Below are positions 28,113-38,114 of a stretch of DNA of 46,335 nt, in pieces. How positions within the stretch are numbered: the first letter of the stretch is position 1; the number at the start of each line of letters is the position of its first letter. Source of the DNA: an uncultured bacterium. GTDB taxonomy: Bacteria; Pseudomonadota; Gammaproteobacteria; Burkholderiales; Burkholderiaceae_E. Both the position numbers and the translations under genes were made by a program. The DNA is taken from assembly GCA_903907905.1 (NCBI GenBank), contig CAIVPX010000066.1, positions 1 through 46,335 of the forward strand, written 5' to 3'. Under the pieces are notes generated by a model. The model was not told the origin of the DNA and did not search any database. It worked only from the letters and a program-made list of their open reading frames with translations.

Positions 28113-29165
28113 ATGCGAAGGCTTGACCAGGGCATTGCGCTCGACGATCTCTGTAGTCTGATCAACGGGCGTCTGGTTCAGGGCAGGGCCGATACGCTCG
28201 TTTTTCGTTTGGCGCCCCTCGAGTCGGCGCAGGCGGGCGATCTGTCTTTTCTCAGTACGCCCGCCTACCGGGAGCAGGCCGCTCGCTCGCTTGCGGCCGC
28301 AGTCATTACCTCGCCGGCGCTGGCCGATGCGGTCCCCCCCGGATGTGGGCTCATCGAGGTGTCCGACCCCTACCGCGCCTATGGCGTCGTGGCCCGGCAT
28401 CTGGCGTCCTTGCTGTCACCGCCTCGACAGGCCGGCCGGCATCCCAGCGCGGTGGTTGCTGCCGATGCTCGCATCGATCCCAGCGTCCGCATTGACGCAC
28501 AGTGCGTCATTGAATCGGGTGTGTCGATCGGGGCCGGAGCGGTGATCGGTGCGGGTTGCGTCATCGGGCCCGGGGCTCAGGTGGGGGCAGGCACGGTCTT
28601 GCACCCGCGAGTGACCATTGAGGCCGATTGTGAGCTGGGTAGCGACTGCATCGTGCACTCGGGCACCGTCATCGGCTCCGATGGCTTCGGCTTTGCGCGG
28701 GGCGCAGCAGGCTGGGAAAAAATTCCGCAGCTCGGCCGTGTCGTCATCGGTCATGGCGTCGAAATCGGCTCGAACTGTTCGATCGATCGGGGCGCCCTGG
28801 CCGACACCACCATTGGAGACGGCTGCAAGCTCGACAACCTGATCCAGGTCGCCCATAACGTCCAGATCGGCGACCATACCGCGATCGCGGGCTGCGTCGG
28901 CATTGCCGGGAGTGCCCGGATCGGTCGCCGTTGCATGATTGGTGGCAGTGCCGGGATTCTCGGTCACCTCGAGATCTGCGACGACGTCACAGTTTCGGCG
29001 ATGTCCCTGGTGACTCGCTCCATCACCGAGCCGGGCTTTTATTCCGGCATTTTCCCCATCATGGACAATGCCGATTGGGAGCGTGCCGCCGTGCTGCTCC
29101 GCAAACTACCGGACCTTCGGGCGCGCCTGCGCCGACTCGAGGCCCGGCTCAAGGAAGACCGATGA
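28113..29165 (+). CDS. lpxD: UDP-3-O-(3-hydroxyacyl)glucosamine N-acyltransferase
   Basis: Third enzyme of lipid A synthesis, adding the N-linked hydroxyacyl chain from acyl-ACP; 350 residues. An N-terminal uridine-binding domain (about 1-100) precedes a left-handed parallel beta helix of hexapeptide repeats (about 110-290). A C-terminal helical tail follows. The catalytic His248 is in VAHNV, and the GSDGFGFA and IDRGAL stretches are typical. It overlaps fabZ by ATGA. The lpxD-fabZ-lpxA-lpxB order is the classical lipid A gene cluster. Confidence 0.97.
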   Translation: MRRLDQGIALDDLCSLINGRLVQGRADTLVFRLAPLESAQAGDLSFLSTPAYREQAARSLAAAVITSPALADAVPPGCGLIEVSDPYRAYGVVARHLASLLSPPRQAGRHPSAVVAADARIDPSVRIDAQCVIESGVSIGAGAVIGAGCVIGPGAQVGAGTVLHPRVTIEADCELGSDCIVHSGTVIGSDGFGFARGAAGWEKIPQLGRVVIGHGVEIGSNCSIDRGALADTTIGDGCKLDNLIQVAHNVQIGDHTAIAGCVGIAGSARIGRRCMIGGSAGILGHLEICDDVTVSAMSLVTRSITEPGFYSGIFPIMDNADWERAAVLLRKLPDLRARLRRLEARLKEDR

Positions 29166-29674
29166 CCGTTCTCGACATCCGCGCTATTTTAGAACACCTG
29201 CCCCATCGCTATCCGTTCCTGCTGGTTGACCGCGTCCTTGAGATTGAGCCGGGCAAGCGCATCGTGGCCCTGAAGAACGTCACCATCAACGAGCCATTCT
29301 TCGTGGGGCACTTTCCGCACCTTCCCGTCATGCCGGGGGTGCTGCAGATCGAAGCGCTCGCGCAGGCGGCCGGCATTCTGTCCTTTCAGACCATGGGACG
29401 CGTCTCGGACGACCGTTCGGTGTACTACTTTGTTGGCATAGATGGCGCACGCTTCAAGCGACCCGTGGTGCCGGGCGATCAGTTGCGTCTCGAGGTTGAG
29501 ATCACTCGCGTAGCCCGGTCGATCTGGAAGTATTCAGGCAAGGCGACCGTTGACGGTCAGGTGGCGGCCGAGGCCGAGCTCATGTGCACGCTCCGCGAGA
29601 TCGATCCGCCTGCTCCGTTACCTGGCGCACCGCAGGCGGGCGATGCCGCCAGCGCCGCGCGAGGTCAGCCCTGA
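29162..29674 (+). CDS. fabZ: 3-hydroxyacyl-[acyl-carrier-protein] dehydratase FabZ
   Basis: Dehydrates 3-hydroxyacyl-ACP in fatty-acid elongation and so competes with LpxA/LpxD for the same pool. Hot-dog fold; catalytic His50 in [12 protein letters not shown] and Glu64 in QIEALAQA. It has 170 residues, about 20 more than the E. coli enzyme. The extra part is a Pro/Ala-rich, probably disordered C-terminal tail ([20 protein letters not shown]). The ATG at 29162 overlaps the lpxD stop by 4 nt, and its own stop overlaps the lpxA ATG by 1 nt. Confidence 0.96.
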   Translation: MTVLDIRAILEHLPHRYPFLLVDRVLEIEPGKRIVALKNVTINEPFFVGHFPHLPVMPGVLQIEALAQAAGILSFQTMGRVSDDRSVYYFVGIDGARFKRPVVPGDQLRLEVEITRVARSIWKYSGKATVDGQVAAEAELMCTLREIDPPAPLPGAPQAGDAASAARGQP

Positions 29675-30525
29675 TGAGTCGGATTCACCCGTCGGCCGTG
29701 ATCGATCCTGGCGCTTCGCTCGATTCGTCCGTTCAGGTCGGCCCGTTCAGCGTGATCGGTCCCGGCGTCGTGCTGGGCGCCGACACCGTGGTGGGCGCGC
29801 ACGTGGTGATCGAGGGGCCCACTACCATTGGTCGCAACAACCGCTTTCACCCCTTTGCGTCCATCGGCGGCCCGCCCCAGGACAAGAAGTATCGCGGCGA
29901 GCCCACCACGCTGGTGATTGGCGATGGCAACACCTTTCGGGAGTCCGTCACCGTCAACCGTGGCACGACTCAGGATCGGGGACAGACCCGCATCGGCGAT
30001 GACAACTGGGTCATGGCTTATGTGCACATCGCCCATGATTGCCAGATTGGCAACCATGCGATCCTCGCCAACACCACCAATCTGGCGGGGCATGTCGAGG
30101 TAGGAGACTGGGCCATTCTGGGCGGGTGCACCCAGGTGCACCAGTTTTGCAAGATTGGCGCTCACGCCATGACCGGCGCGGGCACCGTGGTCCTGCACGA
30201 TATTCCCCCGTTTGTCATGGCCTCGGGTAATACCGCCAGTGCGCACGGCATCAACACCGAGGGGCTGAAACGCCGCGGCTACTCACCGGAGCGTATTCAG
30301 ACCCTTCGCCGCGCCTACAAGACGCTGTACAAGAGCGGCTTGACCCTGGATCAGGCCAAGGTTGCGCTGGCCGGTGGTGAGGATCATGCGGACGACACCG
30401 CTGCTCCCGGCGACATGTCGGGCGCTGCGCGGGTCGGTGGCACCCCGCCGGATGTGTCGGCGGTCGCTGATCTGACAATGCTGCTCGACTTTCTTGGGCG
30501 CGTCACACGAGGCATTGTGCGCTGA
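29674..30525 (+). CDS. lpxA: acyl-[ACP]-UDP-N-acetylglucosamine O-acyltransferase
   Basis: First enzyme of lipid A synthesis: acyl transfer from hydroxyacyl-ACP to UDP-GlcNAc. It has 283 residues, longer than E. coli LpxA (262) because of an acidic, Gly-rich insert in the C-terminal helical domain (about 230-262). Left-handed beta helix; catalytic His121 in HIAHDC and conserved VHQFCKIGAH. The residue aligning with the E. coli acyl-chain ruler Gly173 is Ala169, which may alter chain-length preference. The ATG at 29674 shares one nt with the fabZ stop. An in-frame extension upstream to 29584 is an out-of-frame read of fabZ. Confidence 0.96.
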   Translation: MSRIHPSAVIDPGASLDSSVQVGPFSVIGPGVVLGADTVVGAHVVIEGPTTIGRNNRFHPFASIGGPPQDKKYRGEPTTLVIGDGNTFRESVTVNRGTTQDRGQTRIGDDNWVMAYVHIAHDCQIGNHAILANTTNLAGHVEVGDWAILGGCTQVHQFCKIGAHAMTGAGTVVLHDIPPFVMASGNTASAHGINTEGLKRRGYSPERIQTLRRAYKTLYKSGLTLDQAKVALAGGEDHADDTAAPGDMSGAARVGGTPPDVSAVADLTMLLDFLGRVTRGIVR

Positions 30526-31724
30526 TGATCGCGGCCACGCCGGATCGTCGGGTGGCGGATCTCGTGGCATCGGGTGAGCCGCCGCTTCAGCTTGGCATGG
30601 TGGCGGGTGAGGCTTCGGGCGATTTGCTGGCTGCGGCCGTGCTCGAAGGCTTGATGGCGAAACGCCCCACGCTGCAGGCGTGTGGAATGGGCGGGCCCGC
30701 CATGCGCCGCCAGGGCTTTGAGCCCTGGTTCAGCATCGATGAATTGTCGGTTCGTGGTTACGTCGAGGTGCTGCGCGCGTATCCACGCCTGCTGAGGCTT
30801 CGCGCAACGCTGCTCCGACGCATGAGCGATCTCAAGCCCGACTGCTTCGTCGGCATCGACGCACCCGACTTCAACCTGGGCCTCGAGGCAGCCTTGCGGG
30901 CACGATCGATCCGCACCATTCATTTCATCAGTCCTTCGATCTGGGCCTGGCGCGCCGAGCGGATCGAGAGCATCCGGCGCTCGGTGGATCACATGTTGCT
31001 CGTGTTCCCGTTCGAGCAGGCGATTTACGACCGGGCGGGTATTCCGGCGACCTATGTGGGGCACCCATTGGCCGACGTGCTCGAGCCCGAGCCCGATCCC
31101 GCGCGTGCACGGGCACAGGTGGGAATCTCGGGCGACGCGCCCGTCGTGGCCTTGCTGCCCGGCAGCCGGCCGGACGAAATCCGCTACATGGGTGAGTTGT
31201 TTATCGAGACCGCGCTCTGGCTGAGCAAACAGCGGCCCGACCTTCGATTCATCCTCCCTGCCGCCTCACCGGCGCTGTTTGAGCGCCTGAGGGCCATGGC
31301 GGCGCAGCGGGCGGGCACCGCGTCGATCAACCTCACGATCGTTTCGGGGCAGTCGCACCTCGCGATGAAAGCCGCTGACGCGGTGCTGGTCGCCAGCGGA
31401 ACCGCCACGCTCGAGGCGGCACTGCTGGGGCGGCCCATGGTGATCGGTTACCGAATGGCCTGGCTCAGCTATCAGATCATGCGTGGCAAGGCGCTGCTGC
31501 CGTGGATTGGCTTGCCCAACATCCTGTGCGGTGAATCGCTGGTGCCCGAGTTCATTCAGGACGCCGCAAGCCCGCAGGCGCTTGGCGCCGCGCTGCTCGG
31601 CCAACTCGATGACGAGGCCGGTCGCGCCCGCCTCGCCGAACGTTTCGCGCAGATGCGTGATGGCTTGCGGCGCGGCTGCGCCGAGCGAAGTGCGGCCAAG
31701 ATCCTTGAGGTGTGCGGTGCCTGA
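30525..31724 (+). CDS. lpxB: lipid A disaccharide synthase
   Basis: Peripheral membrane GT-B (GT19) glycosyltransferase that joins UDP-diacylglucosamine to lipid X; 399 residues. N-terminal motif [12 protein letters not shown] is followed by [28 protein letters not shown] and [11 protein letters not shown]. The C-terminal half contains [12 protein letters not shown] and [20 protein letters not shown]. The ATG at 30525 shares one nt with the lpxA stop. Its 3' end overlaps the rnhB GTG by 8 nt. Confidence 0.97.
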   Translation: MIAATPDRRVADLVASGEPPLQLGMVAGEASGDLLAAAVLEGLMAKRPTLQACGMGGPAMRRQGFEPWFSIDELSVRGYVEVLRAYPRLLRLRATLLRRMSDLKPDCFVGIDAPDFNLGLEAALRARSIRTIHFISPSIWAWRAERIESIRRSVDHMLLVFPFEQAIYDRAGIPATYVGHPLADVLEPEPDPARARAQVGISGDAPVVALLPGSRPDEIRYMGELFIETALWLSKQRPDLRFILPAASPALFERLRAMAAQRAGTASINLTIVSGQSHLAMKAADAVLVASGTATLEAALLGRPMVIGYRMAWLSYQIMRGKALLPWIGLPNILCGESLVPEFIQDAASPQALGAALLGQLDDEAGRARLAERFAQMRDGLRRGCAERSAAKILEVCGA

Positions 31725-32334
31725 GCGCGGCTCGATCTTGCACGACCGGGCGGGGCCTGCACGGGTATGCGGGGTCGATGAGGCGGGCCGGGGGCCGCTT
31801 GCCGGAGATGTCTTTGCGGCGGCCGTCATACTCGACCCGGCACGGCCCATCGAGGGGCTGCGCGATTCCAAGGCTCTGTCCGAGTCCCGGCGCGAGGCGC
31901 TTGCCGCGCTCATTCGGGACCGCTCGATCGCCTGGTCGGTGGCGTCGGCCAGTGTTGCCGAAATTGACCAGATCAACATCCTGCAGGCCACCTTGTTGGC
32001 CATGCGGCGTGCGGTCGAGGGTTTGAACCCCTCCCCAGCACTGGCGCTGGTCGATGGCAACCGAGCGCCCAGTCTGGCCTGTGCCGTACGCACTATCGTG
32101 CGCGGCGATGCCACCGAACCCGCCATTTCTGCGGCCTCCATTCTTGCCAAGACCGCGCGCGATCACACCATGCGGGCGCTGCACCAGCGCTTTCCGGGCT
32201 ACGGGTTTGACCAGCACAAGGGCTACCCCAGCCCCCTGCACCTGCAGCGGCTGCGCGAGTTGGGGCCGTGCGCCGAGCACCGCCGCAGCTTTGGTCCGGT
32301 CCGGGCGCTTGCGTCGGCTTTGGGGCGGGTCTAG
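31717..32334 (+). CDS. rnhB: ribonuclease HII
   Basis: Removes RNA from RNA-DNA hybrids and misincorporated ribonucleotides; 205 residues. Catalytic DEAGRG motif at 21-26, [32 protein letters not shown] and the closing [15 protein letters not shown]. The GTG at 31717 was chosen because GAGG lies 6 nt upstream. The start lies inside the end of lpxB (8-nt overlap), a common coupling for these two genes. An upstream in-frame extension to 31483 is out-of-frame lpxB. Confidence 0.96.
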   Translation: MPERGSILHDRAGPARVCGVDEAGRGPLAGDVFAAAVILDPARPIEGLRDSKALSESRREALAALIRDRSIAWSVASASVAEIDQINILQATLLAMRRAVEGLNPSPALALVDGNRAPSLACAVRTIVRGDATEPAISAASILAKTARDHTMRALHQRFPGYGFDQHKGYPSPLHLQRLRELGPCAEHRRSFGPVRALASALGRV

Positions 32335-32351
32335 CCGTGCGCGGGGCGGAC

Positions 32352-33158
32352 ATGCCGTCATTTCGTGAGATCTCGTCCCGGAGCAATGAGCGCTTCAAGC
32401 GCCTGGTGTCCCTGAGCGTGTCGTCCCGGTCTCGTCAAGCTGGCGGTTTGACCCTTATTGAGGGCGAGCATCTCTTGCAGGCCTATCTCGAGCGTCAGGG
32501 TCGGCCAGCAGGGGAGGTTTTTCTGCCGAGGCGATCACAGGACCGCGCGGTGCTCTGCGAGCTGTGCCGCGGCCTGTCTGGCGAGGTGTTTTTGATCGAT
32601 GATGCGCTGTTCGACCAGGTGTCCGGCGTCGAGCACGGTCCAGGCCCGATCGCCCTGGTGCCGATTCCGCTGCACCCCTTGCCCGATCGTCTAGATGATG
32701 ACGCAGTCTATTTGGACCGCATTCAGGATCCCGGTAACGTCGGCACCATTCTTCGCAGTGCGGCAGCCTTCGGCGTCAACCGGGTCATCGCTGCACCCGG
32801 GACGGTGTCGCTTTGGTCGCCGAAGGTGCTCAGAGCCGCGATGGGGGCGCACTTCGCGCTGGCGCTGCATGAGGCGGTCGAGCCCGCTCAGTTGCTGGCC
32901 AGGGCCGGTTCTGCGGTGTTCAGTGCCACCAGCGTTCGTGCGCGGCAGGCCGTTCACCAATGCGATCTGCGTGGCCAGCGGGTCTGGTTGCTGGGCAACG
33001 AAGGGCAGGGGCTCTGTGCCGAGCTAGAGTCGGCCCCCGGGGTGCAGCGTCTGGCCATCGCCCAAGGGCCGCAGATCGAATCGCTCAACGTGGGGGTGGC
33101 CGCCTCGATCTGCCTCTATGAGCAGTTTCGGCAACGCATCGCGGTCGGGCACGCTTGA
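32352..33158 (+). CDS. TrmH/SpoU-family RNA 2'-O-methyltransferase
   Basis: SPOUT-class SAM-dependent methyltransferase of 268 residues; the target (a 23S rRNA or tRNA ribose) is not identifiable from sequence alone. An N-terminal substrate-binding domain with NERFKRLVSL is followed by the three SpoU motifs. Motif 1 is DRIQDPGNVGTILRSAAAFG (Asn and Arg), motif 2 is VWLLGNEGQGL, and motif 3 is IESLNVGVAASICLYE. The ATG at 32352 has a GGGG-rich Shine-Dalgarno; a GTG at 32337 is an alternative. It ends the long plus-strand run that began with rpsB and is convergent with ppsR. Confidence 0.9.
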   Translation: MPSFREISSRSNERFKRLVSLSVSSRSRQAGGLTLIEGEHLLQAYLERQGRPAGEVFLPRRSQDRAVLCELCRGLSGEVFLIDDALFDQVSGVEHGPGPIALVPIPLHPLPDRLDDDAVYLDRIQDPGNVGTILRSAAAFGVNRVIAAPGTVSLWSPKVLRAAMGAHFALALHEAVEPAQLLARAGSAVFSATSVRARQAVHQCDLRGQRVWLLGNEGQGLCAELESAPGVQRLAIAQGPQIESLNVGVAASICLYEQFRQRIAVGHA

Positions 33159-33226
33159 GCCGCGCGGCACGTGACCCGAGCGGAGCAGGCTGGGCCTTGA
33201 TGCGCTTGACCCGGTGCCGGCCGGTG

Positions 33227-34066
33227 TTAGCCGCCTCGAGCCTCGATCTTCTGCAGCACTGTGGTGGCGATTTCTTCGATCGACTTGGTGGTGCTGGACA
33301 GCCATTCGATGCCTTCGCGCCGCATCATCGACTCGGCCGCGGCCACCTCGTACAGACAGTTGTCGATCGAGGCGTAGCGGCTGCCCGGGCGGCGCTCCTG
33401 CCTCACCTCGGCCAGCCGATCGGGGCTGATCGACAGACCGAACAGCTTTTTTCGATGTCGATACAAGGACTCGGGCAGCCGCTGGCGCTCGAAATCCTCG
33501 GGAATGAGGGGGTAGTTGGCCGCCTTGATGCCATGCTGCATCGCGAGATAGAGGCTGGTTGGCGTCTTGCCACTCCGAGACACCCCAACCAGGATGACGT
33601 CGGCCTGCTCGAGATCGACGTCGGTCTGCCCGTCGTCGTGCGACAGCGCATAGTTGATTGCGGCGATCCGTCGACCGTAAGCCTCGATGTTGGAGGCAGT
33701 ATGCGACTGGCCGATCGTGTGGCTCGACTTGACCCCCAGTTCTTGCTCGAGGGGCTCAACGAAGCTCGCGAACAGGTCAAAAAAACGGCACGTAGCCTGT
33801 CTCACAATGTCATTGATGGGCGCATCCACCAAGGTGCTGAAGACGATCGGCCGCTGACGATCGAGTTGCGCCTGACGATTGATGCGACGTACCGCCTCCT
33901 GCGCCTTGTCGATGGAGTCGATGAAGGGCAGGCGTTGTTCGCGCAATCGGGCAGAGCCAAACTGGGTCAGCAAAGAGTGCCCGAACGTTTCTGCGGTAAT
34001 GCCGGTGCCGTCCGAGACATAGAAGACGGTTCGGTCGTAAGTTTTTGCGAGGACTGCGTCGGTCAC
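33227..34066 (-). CDS. ppsR: PEP synthase regulatory protein (kinase/pyrophosphorylase)
   Basis: Bifunctional ADP-dependent kinase and phosphate-dependent pyrophosphorylase of 279 residues that inactivates and reactivates PEP synthase through a threonine next to its catalytic histidine. Family marks are [19 protein letters not shown] at the N-terminus, [12 protein letters not shown], the P-loop GVSRSGKT at 161-168 and the [13 protein letters not shown] block. The GTG at 34066 was chosen because GGAG lies 6 nt upstream; an in-frame extension to 34144 adds non-conserved sequence. It is divergent from its target ppsA, the usual arrangement. Confidence 0.95.
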   Translation of the reverse strand: MTDAVLAKTYDRTVFYVSDGTGITAETFGHSLLTQFGSARLREQRLPFIDSIDKAQEAVRRINRQAQLDRQRPIVFSTLVDAPINDIVRQATCRFFDLFASFVEPLEQELGVKSSHTIGQSHTASNIEAYGRRIAAINYALSHDDGQTDVDLEQADVILVGVSRSGKTPTSLYLAMQHGIKAANYPLIPEDFERQRLPESLYRHRKKLFGLSISPDRLAEVRQERRPGSRYASIDNCLYEVAAAESMMRREGIEWLSSTTKSIEEIATTVLQKIEARGG

Positions 34067-34238
34067 AGGGGTCTCCGACGGCGTGATAGCCGTCGTGGTG
34101 TCGATCGTTGGCGAGTCCCGAAGCCGGGCGCAGTAAAATAGCACGAGTCCAGAACGCTTCAGTGGCCCGGATTGCCCCTCAGCCGGCCCCCTACAGCGCT
34201 TTGCCGCGACCGATTTTCAACCATCCCAGGACTTTCCC

Positions 34239-36647
34239 ATGAACCCTATCGAAGGACGCCGAGTCGTCCCGCTCGAGCACTTGCGTATGAGCGACGTCGA
34301 CGCTGTCGGCGGCAAGAACGCCTCACTGGGCGAAATGATCAGCCAATTGTCGGCGGCTGGCGTGCGAGTGCCCGGTGGCTATGCCACCACCGCGTCTGCC
34401 TTTCGGGAATTTCTCGCGCACGAGGGACTGGCCGATCGGATCGAACAGCGTCTGCGCAGCCTCAATGTCGAGGATGTGAACGCCCTCGCAGCTTGCGGGG
34501 CCCAGATTCGAGACTGGATTTGCGCAGCGCCATTGCCTGCCGCGCTCGAAGCCGATATCCGCGCGCACCACGCGCAGCTGACCGCCGATTCAGACCCCAT
34601 GCTGCCCGTGGCGGTGCGCTCCTCGGCCACTGCGGAAGATCTGCCCGACGCGTCGTTTGCGGGCCAGCAGGAGACCTACCTCAATGTCACCGGCATCGAG
34701 GCAGTGCTCGACCGCGTCCGGCACGTGTTTGCCTCGCTGTACAACGACCGAGCGATCGCTTACCGCGTGCACAAGGGCTTTGCGCATGCCGAGGTGGCGC
34801 TGTCGGCGGGCATCCAGCGAATGGTGCGCAGCGACCTGGGCAGTTCGGGGGTCATGTTCACCATGGACACCGAGTCAGGTTTTCGGGACGTCATTTTCAT
34901 TACCAGCGCTTGGGGCCTGGGTGAGACCGTGGTACAGGGCGCGGTCAATCCCGACGAGTTCTACGTCCATAAATCGATGATTGGAGCGGCGCGTCAGCCC
35001 ATCATTCGGCGTGAACTGGGCTCCAAGCTCATTCGCATGGAGTTTGCCGAGGGCCAGGGCAAGACGGTTCGCACCGTTGATACCCCACCTGATCTGCGCA
35101 ATCGTTATTCGCTCACTGATCAGGATGTCGTCGAACTTGCCAGCTTTGGCCTCACCATCGAGCGGCACTATGGCCGGCCCATGGATATCGAGTGGGGCCG
35201 CGATGGTCTCGACAACCGGCTCTACATCCTTCAGGCGCGTCCCGAAACCGTCAAGTCGCGTCAGGAGCAGGGCCGCCAGCAGCGTTACCGCCTCAAGGAG
35301 AGTTCGGAGGTGCTGGCGTCCGGGCGCGCCATCGGGCAGAAGGTGGGCGCCGGGCCGGTGCGGGTCATCATGGACCCCACGCAGATGGACAAGGTGCGGC
35401 CGGGCGATGTACTGGTCACCGACATGACCGACCCGAACTGGGAGCCGGTCATGAAGCGGGCGTCGGCCATCGTCACCAACCGCGGTGGTCGCACCTGCCA
35501 TGCCGCCATCATTGCGCGCGAACTGGGCATTCCGGCGGTTGTGGGCTGCCACGACGCCACCGAGCGGCTCAAGGACGACGCACTGGTCACGGTGTCTTGC
35601 GCCGAGGGCGATACCGGCTTCATCTACGATGGGCTGCTCGAGACCGAGATCAGCGAATCCAGCGCCGGGGAAATGCCCGATGTGCCGGTGAAGATCATGA
35701 TGAATGTCGGCAACCCCCGACTGGCCTTCGAGTTCGCGTCATTGCCCAACTCGGGCGTGGGCTTGGCGCGTCTCGAGTTCATCATCAACAACAATATCGG
35801 CATTCACCCCAAGGCCATTCTTGATTACCCCAATGTCGACCCCGAGCTTCGCAAGGCCGTCGAGAGTGTCGCCCGGGGACACGCCACCCCGCGTGAGTTC
35901 TTTGTGCAAAAGCTCGCCGAGGGCGTGGCCACCATTGCCGCAGCCTTCTGGCCCAAGTCGGTCATCGTGCGGCTGTCCGATTTCAAGTCCAACGAGTACC
36001 GCAAGCTGATTGGCGGCTCCCGCTATGAGCCCGAAGAAGAAAACCCCATGCTGGGTTTTCGGGGCGCCTCCCGCTACATCGCCGAGGGCTTTCGCGACTG
36101 CTTCGACCTCGAATGCGAGGCCCTGCGCCGGGTGCGAGAGGACATGGGGCTGGTCAATGTCGAACTGATGGTGCCTTTCGTGCGCACGGTGTCCGAAGCC
36201 AGGCGCGTCATTGCCCTGCTCGCTGAAAACGGCTTGCGCCGGGGCGAGGGTGCGGCCGAGAACGGTCACGGGGCGCTTCGCATCATCATGATGTGCGAAC
36301 TGCCGTCCAATGCCATTCTGGCCGATGAGTTCCTCGAGCACTTCGACGGGTTTTCCATCGGCTCGAACGACCTCACTCAGCTCACGCTGGGGCTCGATCG
36401 GGATTCCGGCCTGGTGGCCGATGCCTTCGACGAACGCGATCCGGCGGTGAAGCGCCTGCTTGAATCCGCCATCAGTGCATGCAACCGCGCCGGGAAGTAT
36501 GTGGGTATCTGTGGCCAAGGGCCGTCCGATCACCCCGACCTTGCGCTATGGCTGATGGAGCGCGGCATTGCCTCGATCTCGCTCAACCCCGATACGGTGG
36601 TCGCCACCTGGCAGCAACTGGCGGCCGCGAGCGAGCGCGGCGCCTGA
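34239..36647 (+). CDS. ppsA: phosphoenolpyruvate synthase
   Basis: Converts pyruvate, ATP and water to PEP, AMP and phosphate in gluconeogenesis; 802 residues. The N-terminal ATP-grasp domain (about 5-340) contains KNASLGEM and [22 protein letters not shown]. The central phosphohistidine domain has [19 protein letters not shown], with catalytic His421 and the regulatory Thr419. The C-terminal PEP/pyruvate barrel has [19 protein letters not shown]. The Thr-Cys-His arrangement is what the divergent ppsR product acts on. The 172-bp gap to ppsR should hold both promoters. A TAAAAT hexamer at 34134-34139 is seen on the plus strand, but without a matching -35. Confidence 0.98.
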   Translation: MNPIEGRRVVPLEHLRMSDVDAVGGKNASLGEMISQLSAAGVRVPGGYATTASAFREFLAHEGLADRIEQRLRSLNVEDVNALAACGAQIRDWICAAPLPAALEADIRAHHAQLTADSDPMLPVAVRSSATAEDLPDASFAGQQETYLNVTGIEAVLDRVRHVFASLYNDRAIAYRVHKGFAHAEVALSAGIQRMVRSDLGSSGVMFTMDTESGFRDVIFITSAWGLGETVVQGAVNPDEFYVHKSMIGAARQPIIRRELGSKLIRMEFAEGQGKTVRTVDTPPDLRNRYSLTDQDVVELASFGLTIERHYGRPMDIEWGRDGLDNRLYILQARPETVKSRQEQGRQQRYRLKESSEVLASGRAIGQKVGAGPVRVIMDPTQMDKVRPGDVLVTDMTDPNWEPVMKRASAIVTNRGGRTCHAAIIARELGIPAVVGCHDATERLKDDALVTVSCAEGDTGFIYDGLLETEISESSAGEMPDVPVKIMMNVGNPRLAFEFASLPNSGVGLARLEFIINNNIGIHPKAILDYPNVDPELRKAVESVARGHATPREFFVQKLAEGVATIAAAFWPKSVIVRLSDFKSNEYRKLIGGSRYEPEEENPMLGFRGASRYIAEGFRDCFDLECEALRRVREDMGLVNVELMVPFVRTVSEARRVIALLAENGLRRGEGAAENGHGALRIIMMCELPSNAILADEFLEHFDGFSIGSNDLTQLTLGLDRDSGLVADAFDERDPAVKRLLESAISACNRAGKYVGICGQGPSDHPDLALWLMERGIASISLNPDTVVATWQQLAAASERGA

Positions 36648-36692
36648 CGGGCGCATCGGCTGGCGGCGACTCGGCCATTTCGGGGCAAGGCC

Positions 36693-36729
36693 GCCGATTC
36701 AGGGGCGGGGCGCCGATTCCGAGGGGCGG
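36693..36729. repeat. short imperfect tandem repeat between ppsA and smpB
   Basis: Two near copies of GCCGATTC followed by an AGGGGCGG-type run (36693-36708 and 36712-36729) lie in the 87-bp convergent gap. No U-tract terminator is visible on either strand. This is probably incidental GC-rich sequence. Confidence 0.35.
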
Positions 36730-36734
36730 CTGGC

Positions 36735-37196
36735 TCAGTCGGCCTTCTGACGGGTGCCTTGTTTGAGAATCTGTGCGCGCTCGCGCTGCCAGTCGCGGTC
36801 GCGTTCGGCAGCGCGCTTGTCGTGCTGTTTCTTGCCCTTGGCCAGGCCAATGCTGATCTTCACCCGGCCCCGCAGGTAGTGCAGGTCGAGGGGGACCAGC
36901 GTGTACCCGGCACGCTCAACCTTGCCGATCAGCTTGCCGATCTCGGCCGCCCGCAACAGCAGTTTGCGCGTACGGGTGGGGTCGGGTTTGACATGGGTCG
37001 ACGCCTCGGGCAAGGGGGTGATGTGCGCACCGATCAGAAAGATTTCGGCTTGGCGCACGATCACGTAGCCCTCCTTCAGTTGGGCGCGACCTGCTCGAAT
37101 GGCCTTGACCTCCCAGCCTTCAAGCACCAGCCCGGCCTCGAAGCGCTCTTCGATCGAATAGTCATGCAGGGCTTTTTTGTTCTGGATGATGCTCAT
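36735..37196 (-). CDS. smpB: SsrA-binding protein
   Basis: Partner of tmRNA in trans-translation rescue of stalled ribosomes; 153 residues. OB-fold core with [35 protein letters not shown] and [13 protein letters not shown], then [24 protein letters not shown]. The C-terminal tail is basic, [16 protein letters not shown], and occupies the mRNA channel in the family. No tmRNA gene is in the window. It is divergent from ratA and convergent with ppsA. Confidence 0.98.
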   Translation of the reverse strand: MSIIQNKKALHDYSIEERFEAGLVLEGWEVKAIRAGRAQLKEGYVIVRQAEIFLIGAHITPLPEASTHVKPDPTRTRKLLLRAAEIGKLIGKVERAGYTLVPLDLHYLRGRVKISIGLAKGKKQHDKRAAERDRDWQRERAQILKQGTRQKAD

Positions 37197-37240
37197 GACA
37201 GAATTCCGGGCGTTTCAAACAATTTCGGATGGTTGCGCGG

Positions 37241-37678
37241 ATGCCTTCGGTAAGAAAAACAGTCCTGCTGCCTTACTCGCGTGAGCGCATGTTCGCGTTG
37301 GTGGCCGGCGTCGAAGACTACCCCCGTTTCCTTCCATGGTGTGGCGGGGCGAGCGTCCAATCGCAGTCGGACGGAGGCGTTCTTGCAACGGTTCGGATCG
37401 TCTATCGCGGGATCAGTCAGACATTCTCCACGATTAACCGCAACACCGAACCCGATTCGATCACGATGAAGCTGGCTGAAGGGCCTTTTCGAAGCCTCGA
37501 GGGAGGCTGGCGCTTTGTCGCCTTGCGTGACGACGCCTGCCGGGTGGAGTTCGTGCTCGACTATCAGTTCGCAGGCGGTTTGTTGGGCAAACTGCTGGCA
37601 CCGGTCTTCGATCATATCGCAGGCACCTTCGTTGATGCCTTTGTTCGGCGCGCGGAGGGCCTGTATGGCGAGTCCTGA
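37241..37678 (+). CDS. ratA: RatA/COQ10-family START-domain protein
   Basis: Small (145 residues) START/Bet v1-like fold protein. Relatives are described as ubiquinone-binding (Coq10) or as RatA, reported to inhibit 70S ribosome association in E. coli. Motifs are VRKTVLLPYSRERMFALV at the N-terminus, YPRFLPWCGGA, GPFRSLEGGWRF and the C-terminal DAFVRRAEGLYG amphipathic helix. The ATG at 37241 gives the family N-terminus MPSVRKTV; an ATG at 37229 is possible. It overlaps rnfH by 14 nt. The smpB/ratA/rnfH arrangement is standard and not evidence of a toxin-antitoxin pair. Confidence 0.9.
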   Translation: MPSVRKTVLLPYSRERMFALVAGVEDYPRFLPWCGGASVQSQSDGGVLATVRIVYRGISQTFSTINRNTEPDSITMKLAEGPFRSLEGGWRFVALRDDACRVEFVLDYQFAGGLLGKLLAPVFDHIAGTFVDAFVRRAEGLYGES

Positions 37679-38051
37679 TCGTGCAGGGCCGTTTTCCGAA
37701 GGCCCGACTTTGTCGTCCGACAAGATCCAAGTCGAGGTCGTCTGGGTCTGTGAGCGTGCTTCGCCAGAAGGCGTGCCGACGCTCATGCGCCGTACGCTCG
37801 ATCTGGCTGCCGGCAGCCGCGTTCGGGATGCCGTGGCGGCGCTGGATGAGCCCGAGCTCCATGGCGGGTTGCGCCAGGGCAGACTGACGGCTGCGATCTT
37901 TGGTCGCGCCCGATCGGCCGATGTCGTCCTGCGGAGCGCGGATCGGGTCGAACTGCTCGGTGGGTTGCTTGCCGACCCGAAACAGTCTCGCGCCCGTCGG
38001 GCGCTGGTCCAGCGTGCCCGTTCGGGCGACCAGCGTTGGCAACGTCGCTGA
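37665..38051 (+). CDS. rnfH: RnfH family ubiquitin-like-fold protein
   Basis: Small beta-grasp protein (128 residues) of the UPF0125/RnfH group; no biochemical function is established. The core IQVEVVWVCERASPEGVP is followed by DAVAALDEPELHGGL, TAAIFGRARSADVVLRSADRVELL and the end DPKQSRARRALVQRAR. All are typical of the family. The ATG at 37665 has GGAGG 7 nt upstream and lies within the 3' end of ratA, implying coupling. The first roughly 20 residues are not conserved. guaB follows after 63 nt with its own probable promoter. Confidence 0.88.
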   Translation: MASPDRAGPFSEGPTLSSDKIQVEVVWVCERASPEGVPTLMRRTLDLAAGSRVRDAVAALDEPELHGGLRQGRLTAAIFGRARSADVVLRSADRVELLGGLLADPKQSRARRALVQRARSGDQRWQRR

Positions 38052-38084
38052 GGGCGCTGCGCCTCGAGGGCTTTGCGCAGCCGG

Positions 38085-38090
38085 TATAAT
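38085..38090 (+). promoter_or_regulatory. candidate -10 box (TATAAT) of guaB
   Basis: A perfect TATAAT 24 nt upstream of the guaB ATG would give a leader of about 18 nt. The stretch 17 bp upstream (about 38062-38067) is not a good -35. Its position in the 63-bp gap after rnfH supports a separate guaBA promoter. Confidence 0.5.
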
Positions 38091-38114
38091 TGCGTTTTGT
38101 TTGTCGGGGCCCCC

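Noticed and set aside
37241-38051. ratA-rnfH as a toxin-antitoxin module
   Set aside because: The pair is a conserved core locus next to smpB, with START-domain and beta-grasp proteins. The overlap reflects an operon, not an addiction module.
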